Shown here in pieces: positions 56,127 to 64,000 of a DNA stretch of 64,000 nucleotides. The notes under the pieces were generated by a model, which searched no databases, was not told the origin of the DNA, and saw only the letters and a list, made by a program, of their open reading frames with translations. Both the position numbers and the translations under genes were made by a program. Every line of letters starts with the position of its first letter. Within the stretch, counting starts at the first letter, position 1. The stretch is from Phycisphaerales bacterium (lineage in GTDB: Bacteria; Planctomycetota; Phycisphaerae; UBA1845; Fen-1342), in contig JALHJL010000004.1 in NCBI GenBank assembly GCA_022839625.1, forward strand, positions 160,984 through 224,983, written 5' to 3'.

Positions 56127-56903
56127 TCACGTGACTACCTTATCACTCCCGAGGTACGCCTCGATCACCTTCGGGTCCCGCTGCACCTCGGCCGGCGTGC
56201 CGACCGCGATCGTGACGCCGTAGTCGAGCACCGTGATCCGCTCGCAGATGTCCATCACGACGCCCATATCATGCTCGATCAGCAGGATCGTCACCGCGAA
56301 CTGGCGGCGGACCTGCCGGATCAGCTCGCGCAGACTCATCTTCTCCTGCGGGTTCATGCCGGCTGCGGGCTCATCCAACAGGAGCACTTTCGGGTCCGTG
56401 GCGAGCGCCCGCGCCATCTCGAGCCGCCGCCGGTCGCCGAATGGCAGGTTGCGGGCCAGCTCGTTACGGCGCTCATGCAGGCCAAAGGTAGCCAACAGTG
56501 CCTCGGCGCGCTCCAGGATGTGGCGCTCGCTCCCGACCTGCCGGCTGCCGCGCAGCACGGTACCCAGCAGCCGGCAGGGTGCTTGGAGCTGGCAGCCGAT
56601 GCGCACGTTGTCCAGCACCGTCAGGTCGCCGAAGAGCCGGCTGGCCTGGAAGGTGCGGGCCAGGCCGGCCGCGGCGATGCGGTGCGGCTTGAGACCGTCC
56701 AGGCGCCGGCCGGCCAGGCAAATCGAGCCGCTCATCGGGCGGTAGACGCCGGTCAACATGTTGAACACGGTCGTCTTGCCGGCCCCGTTGGGACCGATCA
56801 GGCCCTGCAAGTCGCCGGGCGCAAGCGCGAGGCTGAAGTCCTGCACGGCCTTCAGCCCGCCGAAGGCGATCGAGATGCCGTTGATATCCAGCAACGGCGG
56901 CAT
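56127..56903 (-). CDS. livG: Branched-chain amino acid-type ABC transporter ATP-binding protein LivG
   Basis: ABC ATPase of 258 residues, LivG subfamily: LLDINGISIAFGGLKAVQDFSLAL, Walker A GPNGAGKTT, GLARTFQASRLFGDLTVLDNV, signature LPFGDRRRLEMARALATDPKVLLLDEPAAGMNP, and LLIEHDMGVVMDICERITVLDYG. The FGD form of the signature is normal for LivG. It lies upstream of livF in the same orientation. ATG 56903 begins the conserved domain directly. The transported substrate cannot be told without the binding protein. Confidence 0.9.
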   Translation of the reverse strand: MPPLLDINGISIAFGGLKAVQDFSLALAPGDLQGLIGPNGAGKTTVFNMLTGVYRPMSGSICLAGRRLDGLKPHRIAAAGLARTFQASRLFGDLTVLDNVRIGCQLQAPCRLLGTVLRGSRQVGSERHILERAEALLATFGLHERRNELARNLPFGDRRRLEMARALATDPKVLLLDEPAAGMNPQEKMSLRELIRQVRRQFAVTILLIEHDMGVVMDICERITVLDYGVTIAVGTPAEVQRDPKVIEAYLGSDKVVT

Positions 56904-57257
56904 GCTCGCAATGATAGCGGGAGAGTTCCCCGGGGACGACCCGGCACGGGCGCGGTGGGTCGCAGGTACGACGTCACGGCTGATAAAGGGCCGCGCCGCC
57001 TGCGAGGTCGCATGAGCCGATCCCGGAACGTCCCTCCTCTCCGGGTGCGTGACACTTCCGGCGGGGCGCATGAGCCCCGGACGGAGCTGAGGAAACACGC
57101 AGTCGAATCCGTCGCCGACCCGATTGGCCCGAGTTCCACTCATTCACTGGCGGCCATCGGACGGGCGGGTACAATCCCAGGCTGGTCGGGCCACCAGCTT
57201 GGTCCTTGCGGTCGCGCTTGGGTTTCGGCGCCACGCAGGATCGTGAGAGGAAGTCGA
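56904..57257. other. Divergent intergenic region
   Basis: These 354 bp lie between livG and the radical SAM gene. Apart from the promoter-like sequence at 57147-57175, nothing is recognised. The plus-strand frame is open throughout but carries no protein-like sequence before GTG 57258. Confidence 0.4.
57147..57175 (+). promoter_or_regulatory. Putative promoter of the B12-radical SAM gene
   Basis: CTGGCG (57147-57152), 17 nt, then TACAAT (57170-57175), about 80 bp before GTG 57258. The arrangement is the same as upstream of the gene at 18761. Confidence 0.45.
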
Positions 57258-58799
57258 GTGCGCATCGCGCTTGTGAACCCCATCACGCGCCGGTCGCAGG
57301 GTTATCACACGATCGGCACCTACATCCCCGCGCTGGGCCTCCAGGTTCTTGCCAGGCTGGCCCCCGCGCCCCATCAGGTCGACATCATCGACGAGATCTT
57401 CGGGGCGTCCGCCACGGACACGCTGCTGACCAGCGGCCGCTATGACCTGGTCGGCGTGACCTCGTACACCAGCGGTGCGACGCGCGCGTACGAGATCGCC
57501 GCCGCCTGCCGGGCGCGCGGCCTGCCCACCGTCATGGGCGGACCCCACGCCTCCGCCTGTCCTGACGAGGCCGGGCAGCACTTCGACGCCGTGGCGGTCG
57601 GCGAGTGTGACGAGGTTTGGCCGCAGATCATCGCGGACACCGCGGCCGGCCGGCTGCAACCCCGTTACGAGGGGCGTCTGTCCGACCTTGAGCACGCCGA
57701 CCTCGGCCGCGGCCGGCAGGCGCTGCGGCCGGTCAACGGCGACTACGACGTGGCGGCCCTTCAGACTTCGCGGGGCTGCCCGGTCGGCTGCGAGTATTGC
57801 TCGGTGACCCGGTTCAACGGCCCGAACATCCGGCGGCGCTCGATCGCGTCGATCCTCGAGGAATGGAACGAAACGCCCAAGAGGTTCATCTTCGTTGTCG
57901 ATGACAACTTCTTCGGTGTCGGCCCGCGGCACGCGGAGTGGGCCAAGGAGCTCCTGCGGGCCATCATCAAGCACGGACGCAAGCGGCTCTGGTTTAGCCA
58001 GACGACGATTAACATGGGCGAGGACCACGAAGGACTTCAGTTGGCCTACAAGGCCGGTTGTCGCGGAATGCTCGTCGGGTTCGAGTCGTTCAACGAGCAG
58101 GCGCTCAAGGGCTATCACAAGGGGATCAACCGCAAGAACCTGGCCCGCTATCCCGAGCTCGTGCGCGGATTCCAGCGCGCCGGGATCGCCGTCTTCGGCG
58201 GGTTCATCATCGGCAGCGACGAGGACACGCCCGACACGGTCGCCGAGACCGCGCTCCAGGCCGTGGGCATGGGCGTGGACATCATTCAAATCACGAACCT
58301 GACGGCGCTGCCCGGCACCCAGATGTTCGAGCGCCTGAAGTCGGAAGGACGCCTGCTGGCCGTCGAGTGGCCGCAGGATTGGGAACGGTACACGTTCACC
58401 GAGACGGTCTATCACCCCCGCCGCATGACGGCCCGCGAGCTGGATGAGGCGATCTACGAGCTGCGCTACGCGGCGGCTCGCGAACCGTGGGTCTGGAAAC
58501 GGGCCCTGCGTTCCTGGCTGCGGACGCGCTCGCTGAGTACCGCCCTGTTCGTCTACGGGATGAACCGCGGCTGGAAGCGGATGGCGCGTATCCAGGCGCC
58601 CCACGACGCCGCCCGGTTCGGCTTCGCGCCGCCGTCTTCGCCGCGGATGGACAAGATTCGCTCCTCATTCCAGATGCACTGGCGTTCGAGCGTGTGCTTG
58701 ACGCAGCCGGCACAGTCCGAGGCGCCCGCTACGGGTCTGCCGGACCCGGCGCTGCCGCTGCCGGTGATCGTGCCGCCACGCGCCGCGGCGTCCGATTGA
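57258..58799 (+). CDS. B12-binding-domain radical SAM protein
   Basis: A 513-residue enzyme with an N-terminal cobalamin-binding Rossmann-like domain (RIALVNPITRRSQGYHTIG; LVGVTSYTSGATRAYEIA; VMGGPHASACPDE) and a radical SAM core with the cluster motif C-x3-C-x2-C in SRGCPVGCEYCSVTRFNG. FIFVVDDNFFGVGPRHAEWAKEL, GMLVGFESFNE and AVFGGFIIGSDEDTP follow. The C-terminal ~100 residues are basic and Pro-rich. It is the second such enzyme in the window (the other is at 21160). The substrate is unknown. GTG 57258 has AGAGG seven nucleotides upstream. Confidence 0.87.
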   Translation: MRIALVNPITRRSQGYHTIGTYIPALGLQVLARLAPAPHQVDIIDEIFGASATDTLLTSGRYDLVGVTSYTSGATRAYEIAAACRARGLPTVMGGPHASACPDEAGQHFDAVAVGECDEVWPQIIADTAAGRLQPRYEGRLSDLEHADLGRGRQALRPVNGDYDVAALQTSRGCPVGCEYCSVTRFNGPNIRRRSIASILEEWNETPKRFIFVVDDNFFGVGPRHAEWAKELLRAIIKHGRKRLWFSQTTINMGEDHEGLQLAYKAGCRGMLVGFESFNEQALKGYHKGINRKNLARYPELVRGFQRAGIAVFGGFIIGSDEDTPDTVAETALQAVGMGVDIIQITNLTALPGTQMFERLKSEGRLLAVEWPQDWERYTFTETVYHPRRMTARELDEAIYELRYAAAREPWVWKRALRSWLRTRSLSTALFVYGMNRGWKRMARIQAPHDAARFGFAPPSSPRMDKIRSSFQMHWRSSVCLTQPAQSEAPATGLPDPALPLPVIVPPRAAASD

Positions 58800-58803
58800 G
58801 CGG

Positions 58804-59535
58804 TCATGCCCGCGGAACCGCGGCGGCCGGTTCGGAACCGCGCTCGTGCTCTCGTAGCACGCGCCGCGAAAGAAGCCGGAAGAGCACTCCGGCCAGCAGT
58901 ACCCCCAGCAACCCGCCGGCGACGACGTCGCTCAGGTAGTGCGCACCGTTGACCAGCCGCGCCCCGGCGGTGAGTGTACCGACCGCGTAGAAGGCCAGTC
59001 TCCCGCGTGGATAGAGGCACGTCAGCACGTAGGCCAGAGCAAAGGCCGTCGCCGCTTCGCCGGACGGGAACGTCACGTTCTGTTTGCTCAGCAGCTCCGC
59101 GAAAGGCTGCGTGAAGGCCAAGTGAGATTGAGCCTGGTTCGGCCGCAGCCGGCCGATCGCGCCCTGGGCGACGTTCGCCGCCGCGGCCGTGAGGAGGACC
59201 GCCAGCAGGCCGGCGGTGGGTCGGCGCCAGGCCCTGGGCTGAAACACGATCAGCACCACGTAGAGCGCCAGTCCCGCCGTGCCCCAGCCCCAGCCATAGC
59301 GGCAGACCAGCCAGAACGGCTTGGTCAGGCTGTAGAAGTCGCGGTCGCCATAGCGGTCCTTGGTCTCCAGCGCCAGGCTCACGTGTTCGTAGAACCAGCG
59401 GTCGAGACCGAGGAATCCGGCGACGATCACGACGGCCGCCGCGCCGACCAGCGCCCAGCGCACGAGCGACGGGCCGCGGCGGCCTGCCGGCGCGCCCGGC
59501 CGTGACGGCGGCAACAAGGGCGCACTCGCGGGCAT
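58804..59535 (-). CDS. PAP2-family membrane phosphatase
   Basis: A 243-residue integral membrane protein with about six helices and the lipid-phosphatase motifs: GRLRPN (motif 1 core), TFPSGEAATAFA (motif 2) and GARLVNGAHYLSDVVAG (motif 3, with its Arg, His and Asp). Motif 2 is PSGE instead of the usual PSGH, so one conserved His is replaced by Glu. The likely role is polyprenyl- or lipid-phosphate dephosphorylation. It starts immediately after the stop of the adjoining glycosyltransferase gene (no gap), so the two are probably coupled and may share a lipid-linked sugar pathway. Confidence 0.85.
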   Translation of the reverse strand: MPASAPLLPPSRPGAPAGRRGPSLVRWALVGAAAVVIVAGFLGLDRWFYEHVSLALETKDRYGDRDFYSLTKPFWLVCRYGWGWGTAGLALYVVLIVFQPRAWRRPTAGLLAVLLTAAAANVAQGAIGRLRPNQAQSHLAFTQPFAELLSKQNVTFPSGEAATAFALAYVLTCLYPRGRLAFYAVGTLTAGARLVNGAHYLSDVVAGGLLGVLLAGVLFRLLSRRVLREHERGSEPAAAVPRA

Positions 59536-61200
59536 CTAGAACTTCTCCAACGGCCGCGACCGCCCATCCGGAAAGCCGGCGAACTCGTCGCACACGTAGA
59601 TCGGCCAGACACGGACCAGGTGGCCGCGCACCCGGTGCTCCACGGTCTCCGCCAGCCGAACGCCGCGCAGCACCGCGTGTGCCGATTCGTCCTCGCCGGT
59701 CAGCTCGGGCTTCAACGTTCCGACGTAGAGGCAGGGGCGTCCGCGGAACAGGTCGGCGTCGCGCAGGGGGTTGGGCCAGATGTCGTACTGGCTCTGGCGG
59801 TCGCCGAGCGCGGCTTGCAGGCAGTACACGACGGGCTTGCCGGGGCAGTAGAAGGCAATCTCGCTCGCCGTCTGATAGTCGTCGGTGACGATGAACGCCT
59901 CCGGCGGCAGGACCGCTCGGTTGCGGCCGACGGCCTGCCCGAGTGCCGACCAGCCGCGCAACCGCGCGGTCGGATCGTACTTTGCGACGGGGGTCAGGTT
60001 CCACGGCGGCTCGCGCCGGGCCAACCAGGCAAAGACGGGCATCAGCCATTCGCTGAAATGCAGCACGACGACGCTGGTGCCGCCCAGAAGCGCGCCGGCC
60101 GCGACCAGTGCGTACGCCGCGCGCCGGCGGTGCGGCACGTGCAGCAGGCGCGCCAACCAGCAGACCAGCACAATGGTGCCCGACAGCAGGGCCAGCACGG
60201 GCCAGTTCGGTTGAATCTTCGTGAGTGGGCTGAACGCGGCGAACGCCAGCCAGGGTGTCACGGTCGCACACAGCAGCAGCCGCAGCGCGGGAGTGTGGTG
60301 CCGTTCGTGCGGCCGGGGCCGCGGACTGCGCCACAGCGCGACGACCGCGCACAGCATGGCGGCAAACCAGACCGGCCCGACCACCGCGAGCTGCCCGGCC
60401 AACAGCCCGGCCGGCCCCAGCACGTCGAACGTCCGGGTTCCCGCGACCCCCGCTTGTCCCGCCACGTGGCGGAAGCTCACCCAGTTGTGCTGGCTGTTCC
60501 AGACGAGGATCGGCACGAAACCCAGCAGGCCGAGCAGGGCCGCCAGGTACGGGCCGGGCCTCCGCAGCGCCGCGCGATACGAGGGCTCGACGAGCAGGGC
60601 CAGGACCACCGTCGGAAAGATCAGGACCATCGTGTATTTCGCCATGATCCCCAGCGCGATGAGTGCGCCGGCAACGCTCCACGGCCAGCAGTCCGACCCG
60701 CGCAGGCCGCGCTCCACGGCGACCAGGGTCCACACGTACAGGAAGGCCAGCGGCGCGTCGATGGTCATCAGCACCGCGCCGACCGCGAGAATCGGGATCG
60801 TGAACGTCAGCGCGACCGCCGCGAGCGCCAACCGCGGGGCGCGCAGCGTCTGAACCGTCAGAACGTACAGCCCGATCCCCGTACCGAGCGAAAGCAGGAT
60901 GGCCGGGATGCGCACGGCCAGCGCTTCGTGGCCGACGATCCGGTCGGACCATTCGCCGAGCAGCGCGCGCGAGCCGGCGATGATGTATGCGACCAGCGGA
61001 CCCTTGCTGTAGTAGCTCCAGTCGAGTCGTCGCGCCCATTCCCAGTAGTGGGCCTCGTCGCCGGACAGATCGAGCGGGCAATCGTTGAGGAGATACCAGA
61101 GGTGTGCCGCCGCCCCGGCGCACAACAACGCCGCCGCCAGCGCATACCCGCCCTGCCGCGGTCGTCGGGTTGTGTCATCGGCACGGGTGGCCCGGTCCAT
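59536..61200 (-). CDS. GT39/ArnT-like membrane glycosyltransferase
   Basis: A 554-residue polytopic GT-C glycosyltransferase. The first periplasmic loop has DLSGDEAHYWEWARRLDWSYYSKGPLVAY, the PMT_2/ArnT pattern, with the catalytic-type Asp-Glu. About ten helices follow, then a soluble C-terminal domain (FIVTDDYQTASEIAFYCPGKPVVYCL). It would transfer a sugar from an undecaprenyl-phosphate carrier to lipid or protein on the periplasmic side. ATG 61200 lies four bases past the stop of the preceding gene. PAP2 follows directly, perhaps recycling the lipid carrier. Confidence 0.87.
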   Translation of the reverse strand: MDRATRADDTTRRPRQGGYALAAALLCAGAAAHLWYLLNDCPLDLSGDEAHYWEWARRLDWSYYSKGPLVAYIIAGSRALLGEWSDRIVGHEALAVRIPAILLSLGTGIGLYVLTVQTLRAPRLALAAVALTFTIPILAVGAVLMTIDAPLAFLYVWTLVAVERGLRGSDCWPWSVAGALIALGIMAKYTMVLIFPTVVLALLVEPSYRAALRRPGPYLAALLGLLGFVPILVWNSQHNWVSFRHVAGQAGVAGTRTFDVLGPAGLLAGQLAVVGPVWFAAMLCAVVALWRSPRPRPHERHHTPALRLLLCATVTPWLAFAAFSPLTKIQPNWPVLALLSGTIVLVCWLARLLHVPHRRRAAYALVAAGALLGGTSVVVLHFSEWLMPVFAWLARREPPWNLTPVAKYDPTARLRGWSALGQAVGRNRAVLPPEAFIVTDDYQTASEIAFYCPGKPVVYCLQAALGDRQSQYDIWPNPLRDADLFRGRPCLYVGTLKPELTGEDESAHAVLRGVRLAETVEHRVRGHLVRVWPIYVCDEFAGFPDGRSRPLEKF

Positions 61201-61204
61201 ACTG

Positions 61205-61615
61205 CTACACCGCACCACGCCCCGCCTCGCGATTGGTGGTGGGCTGTGTCACCGGCGACGTCCGCGTGACGTGCACGGCCTGCGGGCGTGCGGACTGGTC
61301 GTACGGATAGAACAGCCCGCGGACGGCCACCGCATCCCCCACGCGCAGCTCGCTCACGTCGGCGGGCCTGCCGTCGATGGTGATCTCGCAGTCGGGGGGG
61401 ATGTTGCGGGCCGTGACCGTCGTGCGCCGGCCGCTCTTGGGGTGGATGAACTCGATCTCACCGCTGCGCGTCGCGACGTCGAGTGCGGCGATGCGGGCCG
61501 ACCGGACCGTGAACGGGCGCGGCCGCGTCATGCGCAGCACCTGCCAGAGGACCACGCCGGCGACCACCACGCCCAGCCCGACGAGCACCAGGGTCTTCTT
61601 TGCCGTCGTCGTCAC
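61205..61615 (-). CDS. Small membrane-anchored protein with an OB-like domain, unknown function
   Basis: A 136-residue protein with an N-terminal helix (TLVLVGLGVVVAGVVLWQVL) followed by a beta-rich domain (TVTARNIPPDCEITIDGRPADVSELRVGDAVAVRG) resembling small OB-fold or DUF5666-like modules. GTG 61615 is chosen because it places the membrane helix at the N-terminus; the ribosome-binding site is weak. It lies four bases before the glycosyltransferase gene on the same strand, so it is probably cotranscribed and may assist it. Confidence 0.65.
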   Translation of the reverse strand: MTTTAKKTLVLVGLGVVVAGVVLWQVLRMTRPRPFTVRSARIAALDVATRSGEIEFIHPKSGRRTTVTARNIPPDCEITIDGRPADVSELRVGDAVAVRGLFYPYDQSARPQAVHVTRTSPVTQPTTNREAGRGAV

Positions 61616-61776
61616 GTCTCGCGCACAGCTCCGGGGCCGCGCGGCGTTTGTGTGGCTCTGGCCGCCGAACGGCGCGCCGGAGATGTTCGCCCGCGCCCGC
61701 GGGGCCGTCAAGCCGGCGCGTTCCCGCGGGGCGCGCTCTGAGGCCCGATCCGCGGTGCGGAAGTGCGCGCCGCGAC

Positions 61777-62991
61777 TCAGGACCCCGGCCGGGTGGCAGG
61801 CGCGGCGGACCGGACTGGCGTGCTCGGCTGCGTGGCCGGCAGGCGTTTGACGTGAATGGGGATTGCCATCTCCGCGGCACCGGGGAGGCTCGTCTTGAAA
61901 GTGATCTTCTCGCCCGTCGGCGAAAGTTCGGTGCCCGCCGGCACCACCAACTCCAGGCTGTACAGCTTGCCGGGCTGGTGCTCGCGCAATTCGACCTGAA
62001 ACGCGGCGTGGCTGGCGGACACGTCGGTGATCGTCAAAGGCGTCTGCGTGGCGTTGCGAATGTTGAACCGCTGGTTCACCTCGGCCGCGATGAGCTGAGG
62101 CAGAGTCAGCCGCGGGGGACTGACGTCGACATCCGGCTTCAGGAGCGCCACGACCGGGATTCGCAGGGTGGGCGTGTCCGCAGCGCTGGTCGAGATTTCA
62201 ATCAACCCGCTGTTGTTGCCGGGCCGGAGCGGCCCTGCCGCCGAGACCGCGACCTCGTACTTCCGACCCGGCTCGACGATGCTCGTCTGCACCTGGAAAA
62301 CCGGATTCGTGCTGTGCACGTCCGAGAGTTCCACCGGCTCCTCCAGGTTGCTCACGATCGTGATCGTCCGCGACGGCGTCGACTCGCGGGCGGCCTCGTT
62401 GGTGATCTGGCCGAAGCTGACGGTGCGGGGATCGTACGCCACCGGCTCCCAGATCTCCCCCTGGATGGTCAGGTGCAGCGGGGCGGGGCTGTCCGGGGCG
62501 TTCGTGAGCACGGCCACCGTCTTCTTCATGGATCCCCCGTGTCCCTTGGTGACCAGCTTCAACGGAATCTTGCCCGTCTGACCAGGCGGCACAATCCGGT
62601 CAAACTGACCGGCGACCGTGCAGCCTCAGCCCGGGCTGACCCGGAGAATCTCCAACGGCCCCGTGCCCGTGTTGGTGAAAACGAAATCATGGCTGATGTC
62701 GTCTCCGGCCTTGACGCGCCCGAAGTTCCACACCGGGTCCGCGAAGGTGATCGCCGGAACCTCGCCCGGCTCCAGCACGACCGTCGGCCTGGGCACATTG
62801 GCTCCGGGTTGTGCGGTCGCCGGCGGTGTCTGTGGTAGCGTCGCGGGCACCGAGGTCGCCGGTGGGCGCGGCGCGCTGTGCTCCTGAGCAACGGCGCAAT
62901 TCGCCAGCAGGGCCAGGAGCACGGCGGCGGCCCCGCACACGCGCGGTCGCGGCCATGAGGCAGTGGAGACGGTGTATTGCGGCTCTTTCAT
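61777..62991 (-). CDS. Exported DUF1573 protein with in-frame UGA at a motif cysteine: candidate selenoprotein
   Basis: Read through one UGA, this gene encodes 404 residues with a signal peptide (VCGAAAVLLALLANCAVAQ) and DUF1573/ASPM-type Ig-like domains. The first is FADPVWNFGRVKAGDDISHDFVFTNTGTGPLEILRVSPG-[UGA]-GCTVAG (I break it here), continuing in the same frame with IVPPGQTGKIPLKLVTKG. The family pattern at this place is SCGCT, so the UGA (62628-62626, codon 122) replaces the first Cys. Further domains follow (YDPRTVSFGQITN; SPPRLTLPQLIA). A SECIS-like hairpin lies directly after the UGA. A conventional call would split it into 62626-62991 and 61777-62592. It starts 30 bp after ffh; AGGTG precedes ATG 62991. 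No sel genes are in the window. Confidence 0.8.
62589..62621 (-). promoter_or_regulatory. Putative bacterial SECIS element
   Basis: In the mRNA, four nucleotides after the UGA: GCAC, internal loop GGUCG, CCGGUCA, apical loop GUU, UGACCGG, internal loop AUU, GUGC. The 7-bp upper stem (62612-62606 with 62602-62596) is perfect. The apical loop begins 21 nt after the UGA with G first. Bacterial SECIS elements are known to lie in the coding region just past the UGA with such geometry. Confidence 0.7.
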
Positions 62992-63021
62992 GACGAGCAC
63001 CTGGGGCACAAAGGCCCGCTG

Positions 63022-64000
<979 letters not shown>

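Noticed and set aside
58553..61123. An 856-codon minus-strand frame overlapping PAP2 and the ArnT-like gene in another frame
   Set aside because: Arg/Gly/Pro-rich composition without motifs; the real genes in the neighbouring frame have clear catalytic motifs.

Overview
The window is about 64 kb of GC-rich bacterial chromosome. I see no rRNA, tRNA, CRISPR array, transposase or phage gene. A planctomycete, most likely of class Phycisphaerae or close to it, is suggested by several features. The secreted peptidase at 15852-18410 carries the ...NCDGEVDGADINPF / DCNGDGQVDFADINPF calcium-binding repeats typical of that group. There is a small conserved coiled-coil protein (5280-5558), many lipoproteins of unknown function, a TPM/LemA pair, and intergenic palindromic repeats between short operons. 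The assignment is inference from gene content, not a phylogeny.

Layout. 1-5.1 kb: aminotransferase, ribosomal protein S21, membrane pyrophosphatase and ribosome silencing factor RsfS. 5.3-15.8 kb: ClpB, a DUF3738-like lipoprotein, a TPR lipoprotein, an isocitrate-dehydrogenase-family enzyme and a DUF255/thioredoxin-fold protein. 15.8-27.2 kb: secreted M28 peptidase, a nucleotidyltransferase-like/TPM/LemA cluster, a B12-radical SAM protein, propionyl-CoA synthetase and a secreted trypsin-like protease. 27.2-33.8 kb: ComM, TrpS, ScpA, RidA, a ROK kinase and a stand-alone B12-binding protein. 34.2-41.4 kb: a small membrane protein, then tig-clpP1-clpP2, a lipoprotein, a B12-domain/MeaB fusion and a GT-C glycosyltransferase. 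41.4-53.3 kb: hydrolase, dUTPase, STAS protein, MqnE (futalosine menaquinone pathway), a TlpA-like thioredoxin, AnmK, lipoproteins, glutaryl-CoA dehydrogenase, GroES, LarB and NnrD. 53.6-64 kb: glutamate dehydrogenase, LivF/LivG, a second B12-radical SAM protein, then a minus-strand run ffh - DUF1573 - small membrane protein - glycosyltransferase - PAP2.

The most notable observation is at 61777-62991. A DUF1573 protein is interrupted by an in-frame UGA exactly where the family has the first cysteine of its CGCT motif. The mRNA just after the UGA folds into a compact hairpin with a G-first apical loop about 20 nt downstream, as expected of a bacterial SECIS. I read this as a candidate selenoprotein with a U-G-C motif. 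A second in-frame UGA, also followed by a hairpin with an AGUU loop, separates a membrane-anchor-like peptide from a TlpA-like thioredoxin at 45133-45702. That case is weaker because no catalytic cysteine is replaced.

Functional themes. Propionyl-CoA synthetase and the B12/MeaB fusion point to propionate metabolism through methylmalonyl-CoA. ClpB, trigger factor, two ClpPs, GroES and SRP form a protein-quality-control set. A recurrent promoter pattern, (T/C)TGGC- then 17-18 nt then TACAAT or TATGAT, precedes several genes. At rsfS and comM it lies so close to the start codon that leaderless mRNAs are likely.
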